A DNA stretch of 34,377 nt from an uncultured Pelagibacteraceae bacterium (GTDB taxonomy: Bacteria > Pseudomonadota > Alphaproteobacteria > Pelagibacterales > Pelagibacteraceae), in contig CABYJR010000005.1 in NCBI GenBank assembly GCA_902519445.1, positions 1 to 34,377 of the forward strand. The letters run 5' to 3'. Below, in pieces: positions 1 through 7,666 of this stretch (positions within the stretch are counted from its first letter, which is position 1; the number at the start of each line of letters is the position of its first letter). Below the pieces are notes generated by a model. The model was given only the letters and a program-made list of their open reading frames with translations. It made no database searches and was not told the DNA's origin. A program made the position numbers and the translations under genes.

Positions 1-2
1 TT

Positions 3-842
3 TTAGATAAAAATTATTCTCCAAAAAATTACATTACAGAAAGATTGGAATGTAAATCTCATGATGGAAGATTAATACCTTTAACCATAACTCGACATAA
101 AGATACCAAAATTGATGGAACCGCTAATGTTTTGTTATACGGATATGGGAGTTATGGCAATAGCCTAGGATTTGGCTTTTCAAATACCAGACTAACTTTA
201 CTTAATAGAAATATTATTTGGTGTGACGCATCAATCAGAGGTGGGCGTGAGCGTGGAGAAATCTGGCACGAGGAAGGCAAAATGTTAAATAAAAAAAATA
301 CCTTTGAAGATTATATATCTGCAGCAAAATTTTTGATTGAAAAAAAATATACCTACAAGGGCGGAATAGTAGGTTACGGCGGAAGTGCGGGGGGATTGCT
401 TTTGGGAGGAGTGGTAAATAAATCTCCAGAATTATTTTTAGGAATGGTTATTCAAGTAGGATTTTTGGATTCACTTACCACTAATCTAGATCACTCTTTA
501 CCACTTACATTAGGAGAATTAACTGAGTTTGGTGATGGAAAAAATAATAAAAAACATTTTGAATATATTAAATCCTATTCTCCTTATCATAATATTAAAA
601 AAATGGATTATCCAAATTTACTATTAGTGACCAACTTGAAAGATGTGAGAGTTATTTTTGATGAACCAACTAAGTTTACGGCTAAGCTTAGACTGCATAA
701 GACTGATAAAAATTTATTACTTTTAAAATGTGAACTAAAAGATGCAGGTCACGGTGGAAAATCTGGAAGAGATTCTGCTATTGAAGAAATAGCTTTCGAT
801 TATAGTTTTATTTTAAAAATCACAAATAAATTAAACACCTAA
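3..842 (+). CDS. ptrB: Oligopeptidase B / prolyl oligopeptidase family (S9A) serine peptidase, C-terminal part; 5' end lies outside the window
   Basis: Frame is open upstream of the listed TTG at 45 to the window edge (LDKNYSPKNYITERLECKSHDGRLIPL). GYGSYG, YGGSAGGLL (nucleophile Ser) and AGHGGKSGR (catalytic His) motifs are typical of S9A oligopeptidase B. Confidence 0.88.
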   Translation, partial: LDKNYSPKNYITERLECKSHDGRLIPLTITRHKDTKIDGTANVLLYGYGSYGNSLGFGFSNTRLTLLNRNIIWCDASIRGGRERGEIWHEEGKMLNKKNTFEDYISAAKFLIEKKYTYKGGIVGYGGSAGGLLLGGVVNKSPELFLGMVIQVGFLDSLTTNLDHSLPLTLGELTEFGDGKNNKKHFEYIKSYSPYHNIKKMDYPNLLLVTNLKDVRVIFDEPTKFTAKLRLHKTDKNLLLLKCELKDAGHGGKSGRDSAIEEIAFDYSFILKITNKLNT

Positions 843-843
843 T

Positions 844-872
844 CTTGAAATTTTTAAAAAAGCACCCATATA
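844..872 (+). promoter_or_regulatory. Sigma32 (RpoH)-type heat-shock promoter for hsp20
   Basis: CTTGAAA (844-850), 13-nt spacer, ACCCATATA (864-872). Compared with E. coli-type consensus CTTGAAA-N(13-15)-CCCCATNTA there is one mismatch in the -10. Located directly upstream of an Hsp20 gene. Confidence 0.75.
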
Positions 873-935
873 AACTTTTGTAAGTTGCCATTGTGGGACT
901 TATATAAATTAACCTTGCTAACAATGGAGGTAAAT

Positions 936-1376
936 ATGACAAGTAAGGATTTATCAATCTTTAATTCTCTTAAACCTTTTAGCATTGGGTTCGACAGTAT
1001 GTTCGATCAGTTTGAATCAATGTTAGGTAATGGCGGAATGGTACAAAGTAACTATCCCCCTTACAACATCAGAAAGGCCGGTAAAGACAAGTATGCTATC
1101 GAAGTAGCGGTTGCTGGTTTTAATAAAGATGATGTTGAAGTTGAGTTTGAAGATAATTTTTTAACAGTTAGAACTAAAAAAATTGATAAAACTGTTGAAA
1201 AAGATGGTGATGAGATAATTCATAAAGGAATATCTCAAAGATCGTTTTCTAGATCATTTACTATTGCAGATGATGTAAAGGTAAATGGCGCTCAGTTAAA
1301 AGATGGTCTTTTGACAGTAACTTGTGAAAAAATCATACCAGAACAAAAGAAAAAAAAACTAATTCCAATTAGATAA
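936..1376 (+). CDS. ibpA: Hsp20 / alpha-crystallin family small heat-shock protein (IbpA-like)
   Basis: FDSMFDQFESML...YPPYNIRKAGKDKYAIEVAVAGFNKDDVEVEFEDNFLTV...HKGISQRSFSRSFTIADDVKV...GLLTVTCEK. The listed ORF starts at TTG 885. ATG 936, preceded by GGAGGT (926-931), is the more plausible start (MTSKDLSIFNSL). Confidence 0.92.
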   Translation: MTSKDLSIFNSLKPFSIGFDSMFDQFESMLGNGGMVQSNYPPYNIRKAGKDKYAIEVAVAGFNKDDVEVEFEDNFLTVRTKKIDKTVEKDGDEIIHKGISQRSFSRSFTIADDVKVNGAQLKDGLLTVTCEKIIPEQKKKKLIPIR

Positions 1377-1388
1377 ATTGGAACCTTG

Positions 1389-1420
1389 CTTGCGGGAACT
1401 AAGGTTTCCGCAAGTATTTT
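1389..1420 (+). terminator. Rho-independent-like terminator hairpin between convergent genes
   Basis: CTTGCGG(GAA)...(TTT)CCGCAAG stem (1389-1395 / 1408-1414, extendable to ~10 bp with a G-U) followed by TATTTT. Confidence 0.65.
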
Positions 1421-1715
1421 AAAAACATCCCCTGCTTGATACCCCTATAACCATTTTGCTTTGATCAATTTCAAATTTTCTTTCGCAAGTAATTCCATAT
1501 TTTTTCTTGTTATAGATAAAAAATTTTGAGCCTTTATCGTCATACTTAACTTCGTCAGGTTCACCCATTACTATTTTCAATTCTGATTCGGGTTGTTGAA
1601 TAAATTTGCTTATTTCCTTAACTTCTTTCTTTCCTATTTTGTCCGTTTTATTTTCAATAGTTTGACAACCTGAAAGTAAAAAAAAAGATAGTAATATTGC
1701 AAAAAATAATTTCAT
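1419..1715 (-). CDS. Small predicted lipoprotein (SmpA/OmlA-like fold possible)
   Basis: Signal peptide with lipobox (FFLLSGC). The remaining 80 aa include IVMGEPDEVKYDDKGSKFFIY, resembling small outer-membrane lipoproteins. Confidence 0.6.
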   Translation of the reverse strand: MKLFFAILLSFFLLSGCQTIENKTDKIGKKEVKEISKFIQQPESELKIVMGEPDEVKYDDKGSKFFIYNKKKYGITCERKFEIDQSKMVIGVSSRGCF

Positions 1716-1858
1716 AAGTACAACTTAACATAGAATATCATAAATCTTATAAACAAAAATAGCCTGAAAGTTGTATTTTATTTTTTATTATCGTTGTGAC
1801 TTCTTTAATAAGGTTTATTAAGATCGACTTATTAATAATTTTATGGAGGAAAATATTT

Positions 1859-3145
1859 ATGATGGATAAATATTTCGACTATAGAAAACACAAAACCGAT
1901 TTTAAAACAGAAGTAATAGCCGGAGTTTCAACTTTCTTAACAATGGCTTACATTTTGTTTTTAAATCCTGTCATACTTGCAGATGGTGGTTTTGACTTTG
2001 GCGGTGTTTTCACAGCTACAGTTTTGGCGACAGCCATTGCTTGTTTCATAGCTGCATTTTACGCTAAGACATGGCCAGTAGGCTTGGCACCAGGAATGGG
2101 TATCAATGCTTTTATAGCTTATGGAGTTTGTTTGGGTATGAACTATACCCCAGCGGAAGCTCTTGGAGCTGTATTTGTCGCTGGTGTGGTCTTCTTAATA
2201 ATTTCACTAACTCCAGTAAGAGCTTGGCTAATCAACTCAATTCCAAAAAGTTTAAAACTTGGAATTGGTGCTGGAATAGGTTTGTTCTTAGCAATCATTG
2301 GTTTTGAAATTATGGGATTGACTGGTGACCATCCAGTTACACTTGTAACTCTTGGTGATCTTAGCAACCCATTACTTCTTTTAGGTGCTGGTGCATTTAT
2401 ATCAATGATCGTAATGGAAAAATATAAGATCAAAGGAAACATCATCATTGGAATCATTGCCTTTAGTATTATTGCTTGGGTATTTGGTTTAGCAAAATTT
2501 AATGGTGTTGCTTCTGCTCCACCTCCAATGACGCACTTGTTTGCATTTGATTTGGGTGCTGCACTTTCGGCTTCAATGGTAACAGTAGTCTTTACTCTGT
2601 TCTTCATTGACTTTTTTGATACTGCAGGAACTTTAACTAGCGTTGCAAATGTATCAGGGAAAATTGGAAAAGACGGAAAAATCCAAGATATCGACAAAGC
2701 TATGCTTTCAGACAGCGTATCAACTGTTGCGGGTTCGTTATTAGGAACAAGTACAGTTACTACATATGTAGAATCAGCTGCTGGAGTAAAAGCTGGCGGA
2801 AGAACGGGAATGACTTCTCTTGTAATAGGACTTTTATTCTTGGCTTGTATATTCTTAGCGCCGTTAGCAACAAGTCTTCCAAAAGAAATCGATGGAGCTG
2901 CATTAATTTATATTGCAACTCTTTTCGTTCGTAACATTGTAGATATTGAATGGGATGATATTGCTGAAGCAGGACCTGCTGTTCTGGCTATGATAGCAAT
3001 GCCATTCACTTATTCAATTTCTCATGGAATAGCTTTGGCATTTATTTCTTATGCAGCAATTAAAATCTGTACAGGAAAAACAAATGTTAGCCCCGCGATT
3101 TGGGTAATAGCAGCAGCGAGCGTAATAAGCTTCGTTGTAGCTTAA
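1859..3145 (+). CDS. NCS2-family purine permease, AzgA-type (guanine/hypoxanthine/xanthine)
   Basis: TDFKTEVIAGVSTFLTMAYILFLNPVIL, WPVGLAPGMGINAF, FFIDFFDTAGTL, SAAGVKAGGRTGMTS motifs of the AzgA subgroup. The listed start at 1796 is likely too long: ATG 1859 has GGAGGA at 1845-1850. Confidence 0.88.
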   Translation: MMDKYFDYRKHKTDFKTEVIAGVSTFLTMAYILFLNPVILADGGFDFGGVFTATVLATAIACFIAAFYAKTWPVGLAPGMGINAFIAYGVCLGMNYTPAEALGAVFVAGVVFLIISLTPVRAWLINSIPKSLKLGIGAGIGLFLAIIGFEIMGLTGDHPVTLVTLGDLSNPLLLLGAGAFISMIVMEKYKIKGNIIIGIIAFSIIAWVFGLAKFNGVASAPPPMTHLFAFDLGAALSASMVTVVFTLFFIDFFDTAGTLTSVANVSGKIGKDGKIQDIDKAMLSDSVSTVAGSLLGTSTVTTYVESAAGVKAGGRTGMTSLVIGLLFLACIFLAPLATSLPKEIDGAALIYIATLFVRNIVDIEWDDIAEAGPAVLAMIAMPFTYSISHGIALAFISYAAIKICTGKTNVSPAIWVIAAASVISFVVA

Positions 3146-3168
3146 CTAAAAAAATTAATTTTTTATAG

Positions 3169-3199
3169 AAAGGGGCCGGATTTATTCTGGCCCTTTTTT
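3169..3199 (+). terminator. Strong intrinsic terminator (possibly bidirectional) between the permease and the convergent phosphoribosyltransferase
   Basis: AAAGGGGCCGGA-tttat-TCTGGCCCTTTT: 12-bp stem with two G-U pairs, 5-nt loop, followed by T tract. Confidence 0.85.
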
Positions 3200-3722
3200 A
3201 TTTAGAGTGTTTCTTTTTTATATCTTCAATTCTTATTTCTTCGTAATGTTCAAAAGGTTGTACAATCCAAGGATTATCTGGCAATTTAACAGCACAATAA
3301 TCTGGTTCAAATGTTGATTTCTTTTTTTTCCATAAAGTGGCTGTCTTTATATCTTCAATTTTACCTTTAATTGTTTCATAATTCTTTAGCCAATCAACAC
3401 TTTTATTAAGAGTAATCCCAGTATCAGAAAGATCGTCACACAAAAGTATTTTGCCACCCATATTTTTTGCAATCGAACTCATTTCGCGAGAAAAGACTAT
3501 ATCTCCTTGTTCGTCTTCAACACCTTTGCCGCTATATGATTCTACCGCAAGGTAAGCACACTTTAGTTTAAAAACTCTGCTTAATAAATCTATCATAGGA
3601 GCACCTCCTCTCATTATACCAACTAGCAAGGTAGGTTTATAACCGCTATCGTGAACCATGATAGCTAACTTTTCTACAGTTTTGTTATATTCGTCCCAGG
3701 AAACAATTAATTTTTCTGACAT
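3198..3722 (-). CDS. Phosphoribosyltransferase, xanthine/guanine/hypoxanthine type
   Basis: PRPP-binding motif ILLCDDLSDTGITL; VGIMRGGAPMIDLLSR; adjacent to the purine permease. Exact base specificity not assignable. Confidence 0.75.
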   Translation of the reverse strand: MSEKLIVSWDEYNKTVEKLAIMVHDSGYKPTLLVGIMRGGAPMIDLLSRVFKLKCAYLAVESYSGKGVEDEQGDIVFSREMSSIAKNMGGKILLCDDLSDTGITLNKSVDWLKNYETIKGKIEDIKTATLWKKKKSTFEPDYCAVKLPDNPWIVQPFEHYEEIRIEDIKKKHSK

Positions 3723-3774
3723 ATTAATTCTGCTATCATAGTTAAAAAAAACTTAATTAAAAAGGAGAAAATTC

Positions 3775-4065
3775 ATGTCAAAAGGAATTTGGATAGCTGT
3801 ATATGAAAAAATAGAAAATATGGAAACTTTGAAAAAATATGCCACTAAAGCAACGGAAGCTATTGGTAAATATTCAGGTAAATTTCTAGTAAGAGGAGGA
3901 AAAAATATAACTCTTGAGGGAAATCAATCACCAAGAACAGTAATAGTTGAATTTCCATCTTTTGCAGATGCCGAAAAATGTTACAATTCTGACGAGTACC
4001 AAGAAGCTCATAATATATTAAAAGGCTCTGTAAAAAGAAATTTACAGATTATAGAAGGAGTTTAA
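3775..4065 (+). CDS. DUF1330 family protein
   Basis: 96 aa; GIWIAVYEKIENMETLKKYATKATEAIGKYSGKFLVRGG...RTVIVEFPSFADAEKCYNSDEYQEAHNIL is the DUF1330 (dimeric alpha/beta barrel) pattern; AAGGAGA ribosome-binding site upstream. Confidence 0.8.
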   Translation: MSKGIWIAVYEKIENMETLKKYATKATEAIGKYSGKFLVRGGKNITLEGNQSPRTVIVEFPSFADAEKCYNSDEYQEAHNILKGSVKRNLQIIEGV

Positions 4066-4904
4066 CTAGATTCTTTTTTATTTTTCCAGTTAACATAATA
4101 TTGAATTGTTCCAAAAATTATTGCCAATACAAAAAGAATTATCCAATTGTATTTACTATTCGAAATGAAGGATGCGTGTCCACTTAACATTATAAACAAA
4201 ACTAATAATGTAATAATATTGTTGTGAACTGATCTCACCTTTGCTCGAACTGAAAGATTTAAATCAATTTTTTCTTTTTTAGAAGCGGCTAACGCTATTT
4301 TTCTACCGTTTGGTGCTATTACAAAGAATACATTCATGGTCATTATACTTCCTAAAATAATACCTGATTGTAAAAAAGCAAATCGTTGGCCGTAGATTTT
4401 AGTTAAACCAAGTGAAATAGCTGTTCCAATAATTAAAAGTACAGCTGGAAAAATAATTTTGGAGTTTATTAATTTAGACTTACAAATAAAATCGTAAAGT
4501 AACCACGACCCTATTATAGATAATATTGAAATTGCTATAGCGATTGAAGGAGAAATATTTTCATTTACTCTTTTATCAACCATTAAAATATCTGCATTTA
4601 CAAAATAAATTAATATCAATAACGCTATACCTGATAAAAAAGTCAAATAGGAAGTGTACTTCCAAAGAATTACATTCTTTGGAACTTCCTGCGGTGCACC
4701 ATAATATCTGGTTAATTTATAATAATAACCGCTGTGTTGTAAAATTCCTTCAGCTTCAGCATCTTCTGCTTTTGAACTTTTTGGTAATTTGTTATCTAAA
4801 TAATTAAAAGTAAAAGATGTACCCACCCATAGTATGGCAAAAAAAACATGTCCCCATCTAAGTAAAGCTTGAGTCCATTTGGTAATATCAGGTAGGAATT
4901 CCAT
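4062..4904 (-). CDS. puuD: PuuD-type membrane-bound urate oxidase (urate hydroxylase), membrane domain only, no cytochrome c domain
   Basis: RWGHVFFAILWVGTSFTFNYLDN, YYGAPQEVPKNVILWKYTSYLTFLSGIALLIL, GSWLLYDFICKS, MNVFFVIAPNGRKI, RAKVRSVHNNIITLLVLFIMLSGH match the PuuD membrane domain. The ORF ends shortly after the last TM (NWKNKKESS) with no CxxCH. Linked to xdh/hiuH/uraD. Confidence 0.85.
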   Translation of the reverse strand: MEFLPDITKWTQALLRWGHVFFAILWVGTSFTFNYLDNKLPKSSKAEDAEAEGILQHSGYYYKLTRYYGAPQEVPKNVILWKYTSYLTFLSGIALLILIYFVNADILMVDKRVNENISPSIAIAISILSIIGSWLLYDFICKSKLINSKIIFPAVLLIIGTAISLGLTKIYGQRFAFLQSGIILGSIMTMNVFFVIAPNGRKIALAASKKEKIDLNLSVRAKVRSVHNNIITLLVLFIMLSGHASFISNSKYNWIILFVLAIIFGTIQYYVNWKNKKESS

Positions 4905-5369
4905 TTAATATTTAACCTTATCTGTTTTTTTATCCCACATTTCAAAAGCTTTTAAAGCTTCATTTCTCATCATTTGAATCATAGGAATTTTTCTTTTATC
5001 AATGTTTTTTTGTAATTCTGTATAAATTAATGAATCATCAAAATCAATTTTTCGAGCATCTTCTCTGGTGTTCGCATAATATATTTTATCAATCCTTGCC
5101 CAGTAAATTGCAGATAAACACATGGGACACGGTTCACATGTTGAATATAATTCGCAACCGTTAAGACTAAAATTATTTAATTTTTTACATGCCTCACGAA
5201 TAGCAACTATTTCGCCATGTGCAGTAGGATCGTTATTTGATGTAACTTTATTTGAACCTTCTGCTATAATTTTATCACCTTTAACAATAACACTTCCAAA
5301 AGGCCCTCCGCCATTATTTACACTTTTAATTGAAAGCTCTATGGCTTTTTTCATAAATTCATTTTTCAT
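4905..5369 (-). CDS. guaD: Guanine deaminase (cytidine/deoxycytidylate deaminase fold)
   Basis: Zn motifs AHGEIVAIREA and STCEPCPMCLSAIYWARIDKIYYA; FDDSLIYTEL...F.MWDKKTDKVKY C-terminus as in B. subtilis-type GuaD; coupled to xdhB. Confidence 0.83.
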   Translation of the reverse strand: MKNEFMKKAIELSIKSVNNGGGPFGSVIVKGDKIIAEGSNKVTSNNDPTAHGEIVAIREACKKLNNFSLNGCELYSTCEPCPMCLSAIYWARIDKIYYANTREDARKIDFDDSLIYTELQKNIDKRKIPMIQMMRNEALKAFEMWDKKTDKVKY

Positions 5370-7666
5370 AATTTAGCTTTCAAATTGTTTATACTCATAA
5401 GTATTTTTTCAGGTGTTGCAGGTGCATTAATAATTGGTGTTATATCGTAATTTCCTACAGAAGAAATAGCATCCTTAATAGCAAAAAAAACACTCATTGC
5501 ATTCATAAGCGGCGGTTCGCCTGTAGTCTTGGATTTGTTCACAACATTTTCCTTGTTTTTTCCTTCTTTAAAAATTTCTACAATAAAATTTTCTGGCATA
5601 TCATTAACCGCAGGAATTTTATAAGTAGAAGGTGAATGAGTTGTGATTTGACCATTTGTTTTCCATTTTACCTCTTCCATGGTTAACCAACCTGCACCCT
5701 GCAAAAATCCACCTTCAATTTGTCCAAGTTCTATAGCTGGATTGATAGCTCTTCCTGCGTCATGCAATATATCAACTCTTAAAATTTTATTTTCTCCAGT
5801 TAAAGTATCAATTATTACCTCAGAAACTGCTGCGCCATAACAGAAATATAAAAATGGTCTGCCATGAAATTTTTTTGGGTTGAAGCGTATTTTTGGAGTT
5901 GTATAAAAACCTGAAGAAGATAATGAAACTCTATTTAAATAAGCTTCTTTAATTAATTTATTAAATTTAAATGATTTTCCTTTAAACTTAACTAATCCGT
6001 TTTCATAAATAGCTTCTTCATTTTTAATTTTATATTTACGTTTTACAAATAAAAAAAGATTTCTTTTTATTTTCGCAATAGCATCAAGCATAGCAGCTCC
6101 ATTAAGATCAGTGGTTGAGCTTGCTGCTGAGGCCGATGTGTTTGGAACTTTATCAGTCCTAGTCGCTGAAACTTTAATTTTGTTAAGTGGCAAACCTAAT
6201 TCTGCTGCAGCTAGTTGCGCAATTTTAGTATATGTGCCTTGGCCCATTTCAATAGCACCTGTATTAATATGGCAGCTTCCATCATTACAGTAAATATGAA
6301 CTAATGCTCCCGCTTGATTGAGGTGCATGGTTGTAAAGCTTATTCCAAATTTAACTGGAGTTATTGCTATTCCTTTTTTTATATATTTATTTATTGAATT
6401 AAATTTTTTTATTTCTGATCTACGTACTTTATAATTTGAAGATTTTATCAATTTGTCAAAAATTACTTGGATCACGTTATCTTCTATTTTCATACCGTAG
6501 TGCGTGATATTTTTCTTATAATTTTGGTAAAAATTTCTTCGTCTTATTTCTGCAGGGTCTTTTTTTAGTGATTGCGCAATATTATCAATAATATTTTCTA
6601 TAACCATCATTCCTTGATTTCCTCCAAAACCACGAAATGCTGTATTTGAAGCAGTATTTGTTTTACATAAATAATTTTCTGCTAATATATTTTCTATATA
6701 ATAAGCGTTATCAAGATGCAAAAGAGCTCTCTGATTTATAGCTCCAGATAGATCTGGAGAGATTCCACATTTAGAAGCCAGTTTGATTTTTAATCCTTGG
6801 ATAACTCCTAGTTCGTCAAAACCTACTTCATATTCAGAATTAAAATCATGTCTTTTTCCTGTAATAATTATTTCATCATCTCTATCTACTCTAAGCTTTA
6901 CCGGGCGTTTAGTTTTTTTAGATAACAAGGTACAAATGGCTGCAAATATAAAAGACTGTGTTTCTTTTCCACCAAAACCGCCGCCGATTCTTCTTACTTC
7001 AACTGTAATAGTATTGCTTTTTTGGTTAAGCATTTTTGCTATTATTTGTTGAGTCTCGCTTGGATGTTGAGTTGAAGAATAAACTTTATAATCATTATCT
7101 TCCTCTGGAATCGTAAACGCCACATGACCTTCAAGTGCGAAATGTTCTTGACTACCGGTAGTAAAATTTCCTTTTAATTTATATGGAGCTTGATTAATTT
7201 TATTAATAGGCTCTCCTTTTTTAATTTTATTCTCTTTTAAAACAAATAATTTTTTTTTTAATGCTTCTTGAATGCTGTTAGTTACTTTCAATGACTTATA
7301 AGAAATTTTAGCCTTCAAAACTGCTTTTCTGGCAAGTTCCGTTGTTGTTGCCGCCACTGCAAATAGTGGTTGACCAAAATACTCGACCTTTTTAGGAAAT
7401 ATAGGATCACCATCATATACGGGCCCAACGTCATTTCGGCCGGGTATATCTTTTGATGTTATTACAGAAACTACCCCTTCACTTTTTTTAACTTCTTCAA
7501 GGTTCATTTTTTTAATTATAGCGTGAGCTCTTTTACTCCATCCAATTGCCCCATATAAAGTGTTGGGCACTTCAGGAATATCATCCGTATAATGAGCTTG
7601 ACCAGTTACATGTTTTATACCACTTTCATGAGGCCTTTCTTCGTTTATAAAAATTTCTTTATTCAT
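5366..7666 (-). CDS. xdhB: Xanthine dehydrogenase, molybdenum-binding subunit
   Basis: 766 aa; RIGGGFGGKETQ, NTAFRGFGGNQGMM, GAIEMGQGTYTKIAQLAA, TTGEPPLMNAMSVFFAIKDAI (conserved catalytic Glu context) as in XDH. Confidence 0.93.
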   Translation of the reverse strand: MNKEIFINEERPHESGIKHVTGQAHYTDDIPEVPNTLYGAIGWSKRAHAIIKKMNLEEVKKSEGVVSVITSKDIPGRNDVGPVYDGDPIFPKKVEYFGQPLFAVAATTTELARKAVLKAKISYKSLKVTNSIQEALKKKLFVLKENKIKKGEPINKINQAPYKLKGNFTTGSQEHFALEGHVAFTIPEEDNDYKVYSSTQHPSETQQIIAKMLNQKSNTITVEVRRIGGGFGGKETQSFIFAAICTLLSKKTKRPVKLRVDRDDEIIITGKRHDFNSEYEVGFDELGVIQGLKIKLASKCGISPDLSGAINQRALLHLDNAYYIENILAENYLCKTNTASNTAFRGFGGNQGMMVIENIIDNIAQSLKKDPAEIRRRNFYQNYKKNITHYGMKIEDNVIQVIFDKLIKSSNYKVRRSEIKKFNSINKYIKKGIAITPVKFGISFTTMHLNQAGALVHIYCNDGSCHINTGAIEMGQGTYTKIAQLAAAELGLPLNKIKVSATRTDKVPNTSASAASSTTDLNGAAMLDAIAKIKRNLFLFVKRKYKIKNEEAIYENGLVKFKGKSFKFNKLIKEAYLNRVSLSSSGFYTTPKIRFNPKKFHGRPFLYFCYGAAVSEVIIDTLTGENKILRVDILHDAGRAINPAIELGQIEGGFLQGAGWLTMEEVKWKTNGQITTHSPSTYKIPAVNDMPENFIVEIFKEGKNKENVVNKSKTTGEPPLMNAMSVFFAIKDAISSVGNYDITPIINAPATPEKILMSINNLKAKL

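Noticed and set aside
1381-1410. Alternative pairing GGAACCTT...AAGGTTTCC overlapping the hsp20 terminator, considered as an antiterminator/RNA switch
   Set aside because: Requires a bulge, lies downstream of the stop codon between convergent genes, and the simpler CTTGCGG/CCGCAAG terminator stem explains it.
2071-2307. 78-aa plus-strand ORF in another frame of the permease
   Set aside because: Out-of-frame overlap, Trp/Cys/Ser-rich low-plausibility peptide, no ribosome-binding site.
2143-2697. 184-aa minus-strand ORF antisense to the purine permease
   Set aside because: Lies wholly inside the strongly supported AzgA-type CDS; Pro/Ser/Ile/Lys-rich translation looks like an antisense shadow of membrane-protein codons.
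4905-5369. Considered TadA (tRNA adenosine deaminase) for the small deaminase
   Set aside because: The CEPCPMCLSAIYWAR context, the C-terminal region and coupling to xdhB/puuD fit guanine deaminase better.
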